NCBI GenBank assembly: GCA_937870685.1 | Contig: CALMZX010000143.1 | Coordinates: forward strand, 1-54,891 | Length of the DNA stretch: 54,891 nucleotides | DNA from: an uncultured Alphaproteobacteria bacterium | Lineage (GTDB): Bacteria > Pseudomonadota > Alphaproteobacteria > Rhizobiales > Aestuariivirgaceae | Direction: 5' to 3' | In this document: positions 44,436 through 53,090 of the stretch, in pieces | Numbering within the stretch: position 1 is the stretch's first letter | Layout: each line of letters starts with the position of its first letter | The notes under the pieces: model-generated | What the model was told of the DNA's origin: nothing | The model's database searches: none | What the model saw: only the letters and a program-made list of their open reading frames with translations | Program-made: the position numbers and the translations under genes

Positions 44436-45731
44436 TCAGAACGGCATCTTGCCTTCAAAGCGGCGCGCCCGCACCGCACCGTTGCTCTTCACGTCAAAGC
44501 ACCAGTACATCTTGGTATCGTATTCGTACTTGCACTGCGGCTGACCCGCCACGTCGAAGTCCGTCTGCGTCCATTCGGCAAAGCCTTCACCGGATTTCCA
44601 CTTCCTGTGCCACAGCTTGCCGTCCATGCCGCGCACCATCACGCGCACCTGCTTGTGGTCGCTGCTGACCATGACGCCCGGCCGCTTTTCCGTCTCGCCG
44701 CCAAGGTTGAGCGTCTTGCCGGTGGTGAGAACCGTCGGAAACTCCAGTGTGTTGCCGGCCTCGTTGCGGGCGTAGCAATCCACATGGGCACCCCCCATGG
44801 CCACGCAGGTGGGCGCACCGGCGAACTTCTTGTTGATGCCGCGCCAATCGGCCCAGGCATAGAGGTCTGTTTCCGGGTCCTTGTAATAAGCCTTCATCGA
44901 CAGCGAACCCGAGGTGTTGCGCACGAAGACATAGATTGCCGGGCTGCCCTTCGCATCCATCGCCACCACCGCGGATGGCGAACCCGTGATCACGCCGCCA
45001 AGGCTCTGGTAACCGGTCCAGCCACCGTATTTGTCCGAAGTCACAGTCCACAGGGCATCATCCAGCCCCACGACAAAACACCAGACACTCTTGTTGAAGG
45101 TCACGCAGCTCGGCGAATACTTGATCTGCCCTCCTCCGATCTGGCTCCAATCAGCGTCCCACGTATTGGCACCGCCGCCGGAACGCCACCACAACCCGTC
45201 ACCCCGCTTGCCGAAAAGCGCGATCTTGTCGCCAAATCCGGCTGGCAGGCTCACAACCGAGAGGTCACCCTTGATGGCGCCGCCGAGATCCTGTTCCGCA
45301 CCCGCGGGCCGTCCATTGTTGTCACTGTTGTCCGGCGCGTTCGGATCGCCGTTGCCTGCTTCTTCCGTGGCCGAGGCACCGGAACCGTCATCATCGAACA
45401 ACACCTGCTCGCCCTCTTTCGGCGCGCAGACGATCTTCTTGAAGCTGTCACAGCCCGTGTCGCAAATCTGACCGGTGGAGATGATGCGGGTCGGCAGGCT
45501 GATGCCCTTGTCGATCGTGAAACTCATGACCTTGCCCATGTCCTGGTACCAGCAGAAGGCCTGGGCAGCAGGCTTGCCGCACTTGTCGCCCCACACCTTG
45601 CACCAGTCGAGGCGCTTGCCCTTCACCGACGGGTTGGAAAAGGATTTGTTGGCAGCAACAGCGGGCATCGCCAGCAGGACGCTCGCTGCCGCCGCAAGAA
45701 CTGCCGGTTTCAGGATCGATGAGAGAGACAT
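44436..45731 (-). CDS. Secreted Cys-rich domain plus lectin-like propeller protein, paralog A
   Basis: This 431-residue protein has a signal peptide (about residues 1-26). An N-terminal Cys-rich domain (about 27-105) follows with the pattern KGKRLDWCKVWGDKCGKPAA, AFCWYQ and TGQICDTGCDSFKKIVC. An acidic Asn/Asp/Gly-rich linker (about 106-150) leads to a C-terminal region of four or more propeller-like repeats, DGLWWRSGGG, DDALWTVTSDKYGGWTGYQS and DGKLWHRKW. Those repeats resemble DUF346 and PLL-type seven-bladed lectins. The paralog upstream has the same layout. Likely an exported carbohydrate-binding protein; I know no experimental match for the combination. Confidence 0.82.
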   Translation of the reverse strand: MSLSSILKPAVLAAAASVLLAMPAVAANKSFSNPSVKGKRLDWCKVWGDKCGKPAAQAFCWYQDMGKVMSFTIDKGISLPTRIISTGQICDTGCDSFKKIVCAPKEGEQVLFDDDGSGASATEEAGNGDPNAPDNSDNNGRPAGAEQDLGGAIKGDLSVVSLPAGFGDKIALFGKRGDGLWWRSGGGANTWDADWSQIGGGQIKYSPSCVTFNKSVWCFVVGLDDALWTVTSDKYGGWTGYQSLGGVITGSPSAVVAMDAKGSPAIYVFVRNTSGSLSMKAYYKDPETDLYAWADWRGINKKFAGAPTCVAMGGAHVDCYARNEAGNTLEFPTVLTTGKTLNLGGETEKRPGVMVSSDHKQVRVMVRGMDGKLWHRKWKSGEGFAEWTQTDFDVAGQPQCKYEYDTKMYWCFDVKSNGAVRARRFEGKMPF

Positions 45732-45799
45732 GGGTTTCCTCGGGGCTGGAGCGCGGGTTCATTCCGCAGCATTCTGGTTTGATGGGGAAGTTCTGGGCT

Positions 45800-45841
45800 C
45801 CGCCAGCTGAATGCGCCGTGAATGCGCCGTTCAACTGGCGG
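45800..45841. other. Dyad with internal direct repeat between the two paralogs
   Basis: Between the two paralog genes lies a 42-base hairpin: arms ccgccagctgaa (45800-45811) and ttcaactggcgg (45830-45841), 11 of 12 paired. Its loop repeats gaatgcgccgt in direct orientation. No T-run follows on either strand, so it is not a standard terminator; it may bind a regulator or stabilise mRNA. Confidence 0.45.
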
Positions 45842-45855
45842 AAGAAGTGGAACAC

Positions 45856-47127
45856 TCACTGACCGCTGAAGGTACTGGCCTGCATGCGCTGGGCCACGAC
45901 GGACTTGTCGCCGCCAACCCCGAAGCACCAGAAGCCGGAGGACTCCGCGTTGGTATCCAGGCAGACCGGCTTGCCATAGAAGGTGTAAGGCTTTTGCTTG
46001 AAGCCGCCCCACTTGCCGGAATTGCCGTTGCGGCGGTTCACCCACAGCTTGTCATCGAGCCCACGTGCCAGAACACGGATGTTGAGGGCTGCCTTCTCGA
46101 ACAGCACGCCGGGCTGCGATTCGGACAGGCCCTTCAAATCCACCGTCGGGCCGTTATTGAGCACATCGACATTCTCGATGATCTTGCCGCCGGATATCTT
46201 CTGGTAGCAATGCACTTTGTCGGCCTTGCTGACGATGCAGGTCGGTGACGTGGAAATCTGCACGTCCGTCCCCTTCCAGCCAGCCCATGCGGACAGACCG
46301 GTTTCCACATCGGGATCGTCAGAGTCATCAATGCCCGTGAAAGCATTCCACGAGTAAGTGCCCTCCGTGTTGCGGACAATCGCCACGACGGCTCCATAAC
46401 CGGCAACAAGCGAGGGGCTTTGTTTGGTCACACCACCGATGCTGCTCCAGCCGCCCCACTTGCCCTTCGTTTGGCTGATCACCCAGACCGCATCATCCAT
46501 GCCGCGCACGGCGCACCATGCGCTGCCCTTGTAGGACGTGCAGGAGGGCGAGCCCTTGAACACGCCGCCCAGGCTCTTCCAGCCGAACCACTTGCCGGTG
46601 CCATCACCGGCCTGCCACCACAGGGCATTGTCCATGCCGCGGGCAAACACCGCGATGCGCGCCTTGTTGCCTTGCGAATAGGTGATGGCCGAAAGTTCGC
46701 CCTGCACCTCGCCACCCAGCTTGTTGAGCACATCCTCGCCACCCTGGTTGACTTCGCCGATGTCCGTCTCGCTGGATGCCTCGACGTCGATGCCCTTCTT
46801 CTTGGCCTCGCGGGTGCATGTGACCTTGGTGATGGCGCGGCATTCGCCTCCCTGATCCGGATCACAGGTCTTGCCGCTGTTCAGGTAGACGGTCGGCTCG
46901 CCAAGCTCGGCGCTTGCGAAGTCGTCATCGTCATCATAGCCCTGCGACTGGCAATAGAGCCGCACGCCGCCGCCCTGCCCGCATTTCTTGCCGGCGTCCG
47001 CGCACCAGTCCACGCGCTTGCCGTTCATTTTGGGGTTCTTGAATTCCTTGCTTTCGGTCTCGGCCAGCGCCGCACCTGCAAAGGCCACCAGCGCGCCCAA
47101 GGCCACGCCCATCATGCGAATTGACAC
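45856..47127 (-). CDS. Secreted Cys-rich domain plus lectin-like propeller protein, paralog B
   Basis: This 423-residue protein is a paralog of the next downstream gene, with signal peptide (about residues 1-22), a Cys-rich domain (about 28-108; NGKRVDWCADAGKKCGQGGG, GKTCDPDQGGEC, TKVTC), an acidic linker and a propeller (about 145-420). Its repeats include MDNALWWQAGDGTGKWFGWK, MDDAVWVISQTKGKWGGWSS and LDDKLWVNRRNGNSGKWGGF. The GTG at 47127 is chosen because GGAGA lies upstream of it and not before the ATG at 47115. Like its twin it should be exported and may bind glycans; function is not shown. Confidence 0.82.
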   Translation of the reverse strand: MSIRMMGVALGALVAFAGAALAETESKEFKNPKMNGKRVDWCADAGKKCGQGGGVRLYCQSQGYDDDDDFASAELGEPTVYLNSGKTCDPDQGGECRAITKVTCTREAKKKGIDVEASSETDIGEVNQGGEDVLNKLGGEVQGELSAITYSQGNKARIAVFARGMDNALWWQAGDGTGKWFGWKSLGGVFKGSPSCTSYKGSAWCAVRGMDDAVWVISQTKGKWGGWSSIGGVTKQSPSLVAGYGAVVAIVRNTEGTYSWNAFTGIDDSDDPDVETGLSAWAGWKGTDVQISTSPTCIVSKADKVHCYQKISGGKIIENVDVLNNGPTVDLKGLSESQPGVLFEKAALNIRVLARGLDDKLWVNRRNGNSGKWGGFKQKPYTFYGKPVCLDTNAESSGFWCFGVGGDKSVVAQRMQASTFSGQ

Positions 47128-47268
47128 GTGAAATCTCCGTCATTTCATGTGCCCCCAGAAGGGGCACGCTGCTCCGAGTTGAGGAAACCGTCAAGTGAAT
47201 GGCGGTCTCCGGTTGTCTTGGAAGCAGGAAATAACGTCAGGCGGCTGAACCCGCTCTGAACGGTTCGT

Positions 47269-48651
47269 TCAGTAAGAAAAGTCCCGGAAAACACGTGAAA
47301 TGTCACCCTTCCACGCGCCGTTGTAGAGGTCGAGCAGGTTGTCCGCAGCGGTCTTGCCACTCGTCACGGTTTCATCCAGCACGTCCAGGAAGGCGGTTTC
47401 GGGCTTGCCCTTGCAGCCGGCAATGCCCCGTGCCGCAAGGCCGGTGCGGGCCAGAACCAGCACCTCCGCCGCGATTTCGCGCACGCTGCGCCCGGCGATC
47501 GTCGCTTTCAGACCCTCACGCGGCACGGCATCGCGCAAGGCCTGGCGCTCGGCGGCACTCCAGCCCTTCACAATGTCCCACGCCGCATCCAGCGATGGCT
47601 GGTGATAAAGCAATCCGGTCCACAGGGCAGGCAGCGCGCACAATCTCCGCCACGGACCTGAATCGGCGCCACGCATTTCGAGGTAGCGCTTCAGGCGCAC
47701 CTCGGGGAAAATCGTCGTGAGGTGGTCGGCCCAGTCCTTAATCGCGGGCTTTTCGCCCGGAAGCTGCGGCAGCTTGCCGTCAAGGAACTTGCGGAAGCTC
47801 TCGCCCGCCGTGTTCACAAACTTGCCGTCACGCATGGTGAAGTACATCGGTACGTCGAGCGCATAGTCAACGTAACGCTCGAAGCTCATGCCGTCTTCGA
47901 AGGCGAAAGGCAGCATGCCAGCCCGGGCATTGTCGGTGTCCGTCCACACATGGCTGCGGAACGACAGGAAGCCGTTGGGCTTGCTTTCGAGAAATGGCGA
48001 ATTGGCAAACAGCGCCGTGGCGATGGGCTGCAACGCCACCGACACGCGCAGCTTCTGCACCATGTCCGCTTCGCTGCCGAAATCGAGGTTCACCTGCACC
48101 GTGCAGGTGCGGAACATCATGTCCCGCCCCATCGTGCCCACCTTGTCCATGTAGGGCGCCATGATGCCGTAGCGGCCCTTGGGCATGACTGGCGTTTCGG
48201 CCCGCGTCCAGGTGGGCGAAGCACCAAGCCCCAAGAATCCGATTCCCAGCTGGTCGCCGATTTCACGCACCTGCTGGAGATGTTCGTTCACTTCCGCGCA
48301 GGTGTCATGCACGCTCGTGAGCGGCGCACCGGACAACTCGAACTGTCCGCCCGGCTCCAGCGAAATGTTGGCCATGCCCTTGGGATCGGAGAGCGCAATG
48401 ATGTTCTCTCCCTCATAGACACCGTCCCAGCCAAACCGCGCCTTCAGCCCTTCAAGCAAGGCCTTGATGGAGCGCGGCCCGAAATATGGCACAGGCTGCA
48501 GGGTGTCGGTGAGAAACGGGAACTTCTCGTGCTCGGTGCCAATGCGCCAGTCAGCCTTGGGCTTCATTCCCTCTTCGAAATAGGAGACGAGTTGTGCCTT
48601 CGATTCAATGATGGCCTTGCCTTCGGCCGTTTCCGGTGTGGGTCCGCTCAC
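47269..48651 (-). CDS. gshA: Glutamate-cysteine ligase, plant/alphaproteobacterial type
   Basis: GshA joins glutamate and cysteine in the first step of glutathione synthesis. The 460-residue protein has the class GCS2 blocks RIGTEHEKFPF, SLEPGGQFELSGAPL, MGRDMMFRTCTVQVNLDFGS and RLKRYLEMRGADSGPWRRLC, as in the plant and alphaproteobacterial enzyme, not the E. coli type. I start it at the GTG at 48651; a frame open to 48711 adds 20 residues not seen in the family. It is transcribed in the same direction as rsmE, which lies 88 bases upstream. Confidence 0.93.
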   Translation of the reverse strand: MSGPTPETAEGKAIIESKAQLVSYFEEGMKPKADWRIGTEHEKFPFLTDTLQPVPYFGPRSIKALLEGLKARFGWDGVYEGENIIALSDPKGMANISLEPGGQFELSGAPLTSVHDTCAEVNEHLQQVREIGDQLGIGFLGLGASPTWTRAETPVMPKGRYGIMAPYMDKVGTMGRDMMFRTCTVQVNLDFGSEADMVQKLRVSVALQPIATALFANSPFLESKPNGFLSFRSHVWTDTDNARAGMLPFAFEDGMSFERYVDYALDVPMYFTMRDGKFVNTAGESFRKFLDGKLPQLPGEKPAIKDWADHLTTIFPEVRLKRYLEMRGADSGPWRRLCALPALWTGLLYHQPSLDAAWDIVKGWSAAERQALRDAVPREGLKATIAGRSVREIAAEVLVLARTGLAARGIAGCKGKPETAFLDVLDETVTSGKTAADNLLDLYNGAWKGDISRVFRDFSY

Positions 48652-48739
48652 GCGTATTATCCTTGTTGCCAGCCCGTGAAATAGGCATCGCAGCCCGAAC
48701 GGGCAAGCCACAAAATGTGATGCAAGCTATCACAGATTG

Positions 48740-49471
48740 TCACGCACCCCAGTCGCCGATTGCCGCCTGCACCACGGCAAGCGCGGCAATCGCCACGGTA
48801 TCAGCCCGCAGGATGCGCGGTCCCAGTGAAATCCCCGTGACAAATGGCTGTGACTTCAAGAGCCGCCGCTCATCCTCGGTGAAACCGCCCTCCGGTCCCA
48901 CCAGCACCGCGGCAGGCGGCGACACACCCCGCAACACACCCAGCGGACTCACCCGCACCCCCGTCTCGTCACAGAAGATCAGCCGCCGTGACGGCTCCCA
49001 CACGGCAATCACCTTGGCCAGAGGTTGCGGCTCCAGCACCTCAGGCACGAACACCAGATTGCACTGCTCCGCCGCCTCGATGGCGTTGGCCCGCATGCGC
49101 TCCAGGTTCACCCGCTCGGCGATGGTGCGCGCCGTCATCACCGGGCGCAGGCGGCGCACGCCAAGTTCCGTCGCCTTCTGCACCATGTAATCAAGACGCG
49201 CATGTTTGAGCGGCGCGAAGAGATAGTCGATGTCCGGCGGCGGCGTCACATCGCCTACGCGCCGCTCGCAACGGATGTTCACCGCCTTCTTTCCCACGTC
49301 CGTGAGATAGGCCAGCCACGCGCCATCGCGCGCATTGAACACCTCCACCACGTCGCCACCGACGAGGCGCAGCACATGGGTCAGGTAATGCCCCTGATCG
49401 CGCGACAGCGCAATGTCATGAGCCGGAGTCAGCTCGGCGTCGAGATGCAAGCGGGGTGTGGTCTTTGCCAT
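48740..49471 (-). CDS. rsmE: 16S rRNA m3U1498 methyltransferase
   Basis: RsmE methylates N3 of U1498 in 16S rRNA using S-adenosylmethionine. The 243-residue protein has an N-terminal PUA-like domain (HYLTHVLRLVGGDVVEVFNA) and a SPOUT domain with the knot motifs VLVGPEGGFTEDERRLLKS and SLGPRILRADTVAIAALAVV. The ATG at 49471 is chosen; the upstream frame to 49747 runs through a palindromic repeat and is not coding. It is divergent from ubiA and is followed by gshA. Confidence 0.94.
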   Translation of the reverse strand: MAKTTPRLHLDAELTPAHDIALSRDQGHYLTHVLRLVGGDVVEVFNARDGAWLAYLTDVGKKAVNIRCERRVGDVTPPPDIDYLFAPLKHARLDYMVQKATELGVRRLRPVMTARTIAERVNLERMRANAIEAAEQCNLVFVPEVLEPQPLAKVIAVWEPSRRLIFCDETGVRVSPLGVLRGVSPPAAVLVGPEGGFTEDERRLLKSQPFVTGISLGPRILRADTVAIAALAVVQAAIGDWGA

Positions 49472-49546
49472 GACAGCCGTGTTACACGGCCCGCGCAATG
49501 GATTCCAAGCGGTCAATCGTCTCTTCACGAGAACACATACATCCAT

Positions 49547-49677
49547 CGTCACCCCGGCGCAGGCCGGGGCGGGGCTTTGGCCCAGGCACACGTCTGCCAG
49601 CAGGGGATGCGTCCTTCGGATTGTCTGTCGCGGCAATGCCGTGGTGCAGCACTGGCCCGGCCTGCGCCGGGCTGACG
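49547..49677. repeat. Miniature palindromic element between rsmE and ubiA
   Basis: Inverted arms of about 22 bases, cgtcaccccggcgcaggccg at the left and the matching cggcctgcgccgggctgacg at the right (one mismatch), enclose about 87 bases. Both arms are themselves palindromic. The 131-base element lies in the divergent promoter region of the two genes. It looks like a non-autonomous repeat of the kind that is abundant in Hyphomicrobiales genomes. Confidence 0.82.
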
Positions 49678-49688
49678 GAAAAATCTGG

Positions 49689-50630
49689 ATGGCGGGCGTG
49701 AACCCTGTGCCACCCAACATCAGCGTGGCGGATGCCGCTCCCGGCAACTGGGTGGAGCGCTGGCTGCCAACCTCCTTCCTGCCCTATGCCCAGCTGATGC
49801 GCCTCGACCGGCCCATCGGCTGGTGGTTGTTGCTCATCCCCTGCTGGTGGGGTCTGGGCCTCGCCGCCCTCACCACAGGGCCGGAGGCGATCCAACTCTG
49901 GTACGGCGCGCTCTTCCTCGCAGGCGCCATTGTCATGCGCGGCGCCGGCTGTGTCATCAACGACATCGCCGACCGCAACTTCGATGGACAGGTCGCCCGC
50001 ACCCGCTCGCGCCCCATCCCCTCGGGCCGTGTCTCGGTGAAGCAGGCACTCGTCTTCCTCGGCCTGTTGCTGCTGGCGGGGCTCGCCATCCTCGTGCAGT
50101 TCAACACCCTCACGATCCTCACCGGGCTGGCCTCCGTCGCCATCATTGTCATCTATCCGCTGATGAAGCGCATCACCTACTGGCCGCAGGCCGTGCTGGG
50201 GCTCGCCTTCAACTGGGGCGCCCTCGTGGGCTGGACCGCCGTCACCAACACCCACGCCTGGCCCTCGCTCATGCTCTACGCGGCAGGCATTTCCTGGACC
50301 TTGGCCTACGATACCATCTACGCCCACCAGGACAAGGACGACGACATCCTGATCGGCGTCAAATCCACCGCCCTCAGGTTCGGGGCCGACACCCGCCCCT
50401 GGCTCACGGGCTTCTTCGCTCTCACAGCCCTGCTGCTGGTGGTGGCCGCCGGGGGTGTCGGTGCTGGACCTGCGGCGTATGCCGGCATCGCCGCCGCCGC
50501 CCTGCAATCCGTCTGGCAAATCCGCGCGTTTGATGATGCAGACGGCGGCTTGTGCTTGCAACTCTTCAAGTCAAACCGCACATATGGCCTTCTCGTGCTT
50601 GCCGGATTCCTCATGGACCTTCTCATCTGA
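49689..50630 (+). CDS. ubiA: 4-hydroxybenzoate polyprenyltransferase
   Basis: UbiA attaches the polyprenyl tail to 4-hydroxybenzoate in ubiquinone synthesis. The 313-residue membrane protein has about eight or nine helices. The first prenyl-diphosphate motif is GCVINDIADRNFDGQVARTR and the second is YDTIYAHQDKDDDILIGVKS. The start at 49689 is chosen; the long upstream open frame is repeat sequence. Its stop overlaps the pmbA start by one base (TGATG), and the operon continues with a cysQ-like gene and DUF4170. Confidence 0.94.
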   Translation: MAGVNPVPPNISVADAAPGNWVERWLPTSFLPYAQLMRLDRPIGWWLLLIPCWWGLGLAALTTGPEAIQLWYGALFLAGAIVMRGAGCVINDIADRNFDGQVARTRSRPIPSGRVSVKQALVFLGLLLLAGLAILVQFNTLTILTGLASVAIIVIYPLMKRITYWPQAVLGLAFNWGALVGWTAVTNTHAWPSLMLYAAGISWTLAYDTIYAHQDKDDDILIGVKSTALRFGADTRPWLTGFFALTALLLVVAAGGVGAGPAAYAGIAAAALQSVWQIRAFDDADGGLCLQLFKSNRTYGLLVLAGFLMDLLI

Positions 50631-51949
50631 TGACCGATCTTCTTGATATCGCCAAAGACCTCCTGCGCCTCGCCCGCAGGGAAGGTGCCACCTCAGCCGA
50701 TGCCGTGGTGGCCGAAGGCAATGACCGCTCCGTCTCCATCCGCAACGGCGAGATCGAGACCCTCGAACAGGCCGAGGCCCGCGAGGCCACGGTGCGGGTC
50801 TATGTCGGGCAGTCCTCCGCCAGCATGAGCGGCAGCGTGCTCACCTCCGATGCCCTGGAACGCCTTGTCGCCCGCGCCGTCGCCATGGCGAAGCTGGCCC
50901 CCCCGGACCCCCATGCGGGCCTCGCCGATCCCACCCAGCTCGCCACGACCTTCCCCGAGATTGACGTCTGCTCGGATGAGTCCGTCAGCATGGACCAGCT
51001 CCGCGACCGGGCGCTCGAAGCCGAGCGCGCCGCCCTCGCCGTCCCCGGTGTCAGCAAGAGCAATGGCGCAGGCGCTTCGTCCTATCAAGGCCGCTCCGCC
51101 ATCATTGCCAGCAACGGCTTTGAACGCACCTCCCGCCGCACCTCCTTCGGCAACAGTGTCTCTGTCATCGCCGGCGAAGGCACCACCATGGAGCGTGACT
51201 ACGACGGCCACGGCGCCATCTACTGGGCTGATCTCGAACCCGCCGAAAAGATCGGTCGCACCGCAGGCGAACGCGCCGCCCGCCGCATGAACCCGCGCAA
51301 GCTCTCCTCGCAGACGGTGCCGGTGATCTTCGACCGCCGCATCTCCACCAGCCTCATCGGCCATCTGGTGGGCGGCATCAGCGGTGCCGCCATCGCGCGC
51401 GGCACCAGCTTCCTGAAGAACGATCTCGGCAAGGCCCTGTTCCGCCCCGAAGTCACCATCATCGACGACCCGCTGCGCAAGCGCGGCCTCGCCTCCCGTG
51501 CCGTTGATGGCGAAGGCCTGCCCGTGCAGCGCCGCGCCCTCATCGACAAGGGCGTGCTCACCAACTGGATTCTCGACCTGCGCTCCGCCCGCAAGCTCAA
51601 CCTCGCCCCCACGGGCCAGGGCGGACGCGGCGGCCCCTCCACCAGCAATGTCCACATGGAAGCGGGCACACGCTCGCCGGAAGAGATGATGAAGGACATC
51701 GGCTCAGGCTTTCTCGTCACCGAATTCATCGGCTCGTCCGTCAACATGGTGACAGGCGACTATAGCCGCGGTGCCTCCGGCTACTGGATCGAAGGCGGCG
51801 AGATGGCCTACCCCGTCAGTGAAATCACCGTCGCCGGAAACCTGCGCGCCATGTTCGCGGGCCTTGAGCCTGCCAACGATCTGGTCTTCCGCAGCTCTAC
51901 CGTGGCCCCCTCCTGCTTCCTCGGCGAGATGACCCTTGCCGGACGCTGA
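50630..51949 (+). CDS. pmbA: TldD/PmbA family protein (TldE)
   Basis: This 439-residue protein belongs to the TldD/TldE family; TldD-TldE pairs act as a protease in peptide antibiotic maturation and antitoxin turnover. It has the PmbA-side features NGAGASSYQGRSAIIASNGF, DRRISTSLIGHLVGGISGAA and LEPANDLVFRSSTVAPSCFL. It lacks the HExxxH zinc motif of TldD, so it is the non-catalytic TldE partner. No tldD gene is in the window; the protease partner must be elsewhere. Its end overlaps the next gene by 14 bases. Confidence 0.92.
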   Translation: MTDLLDIAKDLLRLARREGATSADAVVAEGNDRSVSIRNGEIETLEQAEAREATVRVYVGQSSASMSGSVLTSDALERLVARAVAMAKLAPPDPHAGLADPTQLATTFPEIDVCSDESVSMDQLRDRALEAERAALAVPGVSKSNGAGASSYQGRSAIIASNGFERTSRRTSFGNSVSVIAGEGTTMERDYDGHGAIYWADLEPAEKIGRTAGERAARRMNPRKLSSQTVPVIFDRRISTSLIGHLVGGISGAAIARGTSFLKNDLGKALFRPEVTIIDDPLRKRGLASRAVDGEGLPVQRRALIDKGVLTNWILDLRSARKLNLAPTGQGGRGGPSTSNVHMEAGTRSPEEMMKDIGSGFLVTEFIGSSVNMVTGDYSRGASGYWIEGGEMAYPVSEITVAGNLRAMFAGLEPANDLVFRSSTVAPSCFLGEMTLAGR

Positions 51950-52694
51950 TCTCGCCCTGCTGCTGGACAGCCTGCGTGAAGCGGGTGAACTGGCACTTGC
52001 CATGCAACGCAAGGGCTTCGGCCATCGCACCAAGAAGGACGGCACCTTCGTCACCGACGTGGATGAAGCGGTGGACAACCTCCTCCGCAGCCGCATCATG
52101 CAGGCCCGCCCCGACGATGGCTGGCTCTCGGAAGAAACCCCTGATGCCCCGGCCCGCCTCGTGAAATCGCGCCTGTGGATTGCCGATCCCATCGATGGCA
52201 CACGCGGCTTCCTGCACCGCTCCGGTCCCTGGGGCATCGGCATGGCCCTCGCGATTGGAGGCGAAGCCGTGCTGTCCGCCCTCTATGAACCGGCTGAGGA
52301 TCGCCTCTCCCATGCGGTGAAGGGCGGTGGTGCCTACGTCAACGGCGCGCCCGTTGCCACGGCCAGCCGCAACAACGTCATCACCGCCAAGCGCTACCGC
52401 GCAGGACTCGCCGCGGGGGGCTTCACGCCGGAAACCGACAGTCCCATCCCCCTGCTGCTCCGCCTCGCCTCCATCGCGCGCGGCGAACATGGCGGTGCCA
52501 TTTCCATCGGTGACAAGAACGATTGGGATATCGCCGCAGGCCATTTGCTGGTCACGGAGGCAGGCGGTGTGCTCAGCAACCTCTCCGGCGGAGGGATGAT
52601 TTACAACCGCCCGCAGCCATGGCAACCCGGCCTCATCGCAGCGGCGAATCCCGAAAGCCACGCCGCCATTCTCGAGATCGTGAGGACCACATGA
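51936..52694 (+). CDS. 3'(2'),5'-bisphosphate nucleotidase-like (CysQ/inositol monophosphatase family)
   Basis: This 252-residue enzyme of the Li+-sensitive phosphatase family has the metal-binding set SEE in DDGWLSEETPD, DPIDGTRGF in LWIADPIDGTRGFLHR and the C-terminal motif DWDIAAGHLLVTEAGG. The CysQ branch cleaves 3'-phosphoadenosine 5'-phosphate; inositol monophosphatase activity cannot be excluded. The start is probably the TTG at 51936, within the end of pmbA (14-base overlap). Its stop overlaps the DUF4170 start by four bases. Confidence 0.86.
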   Translation: MPDADLALLLDSLREAGELALAMQRKGFGHRTKKDGTFVTDVDEAVDNLLRSRIMQARPDDGWLSEETPDAPARLVKSRLWIADPIDGTRGFLHRSGPWGIGMALAIGGEAVLSALYEPAEDRLSHAVKGGGAYVNGAPVATASRNNVITAKRYRAGLAAGGFTPETDSPIPLLLRLASIARGEHGGAISIGDKNDWDIAAGHLLVTEAGGVLSNLSGGGMIYNRPQPWQPGLIAAANPESHAAILEIVRTT

Positions 52695-52993
52695 ACGCCA
52701 AGCCCGCCAAGAAGACACCGGCAAAGAAATCTCTGGCAAAGAAAGCCGTCAAGAAATCCGCGAAAAAATCCGCAGTCCAGGGCCAGCTCCTGCATCTCGT
52801 CTTCGGCGGTGAATTGGAAGACGTGAGCGAAGTCACCTTCCGCGATTTGGCGAAGCTCGATGTCGTCGGCTTCTATCCCAACTACGCCGAAGCCCACCGC
52901 GCCTGGCTCGGCAAGGCCCGCGAGACAATCGACAACGCTCAGATGCGCTACTTCATCGTCCACCTGCACCGCCTGCTGGACCCGGACGCATAA
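52691..52993 (+). CDS. DUF4170 protein with Lys/Ala/Pro-rich tail
   Basis: This 100-residue protein has two parts. The first 30 residues are almost only Lys, Ala, Pro, Ser and Thr (AKPAKKTPAKKSLAKKAVKK and so on), very like the tails of bacterial histone-H1-type proteins. From about residue 31 comes the DUF4170 domain with HLVFGGELEDVSEV, FRDLAKLDVVGFYPNYAEAH and RYFIVHLHRLLDPD. DUF4170 has no known function. The tail could bind DNA, RNA or acidic surfaces, which is inference. It is the last gene of the ubiA-pmbA-cysQ-like operon. Confidence 0.86.
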   Translation: MNAKPAKKTPAKKSLAKKAVKKSAKKSAVQGQLLHLVFGGELEDVSEVTFRDLAKLDVVGFYPNYAEAHRAWLGKARETIDNAQMRYFIVHLHRLLDPDA

Positions 52994-53009
52994 GCCCCCC
53001 CCTCGCCCC

Positions 53010-53086
53010 GTCATGGCCCGCTTCAGGCGGGCCACCCACGGTGCAATACGCCCCCCCGTCATGGCCCGCTTCAAGCGGGCCACCCA
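53010..53086. repeat. Palindromic intergenic repeats, copies 5 and 6
   Basis: Two copies of the gtcatggcccgcttcaggcg/gggccaccca module lie at 53010-53038 and 53058-53086, the second with aag in the loop as in copy 1. They fill the 97-base gap between the convergent DUF4170 and ribF genes and could end both transcripts. Confidence 0.82.
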
Positions 53087-53090
53087 CTTG

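Noticed and set aside
44370-45722. 450-codon open frame on the plus strand
   Set aside because: Antisense to secreted paralog A, which has a signal peptide, Cys pattern and repeats.
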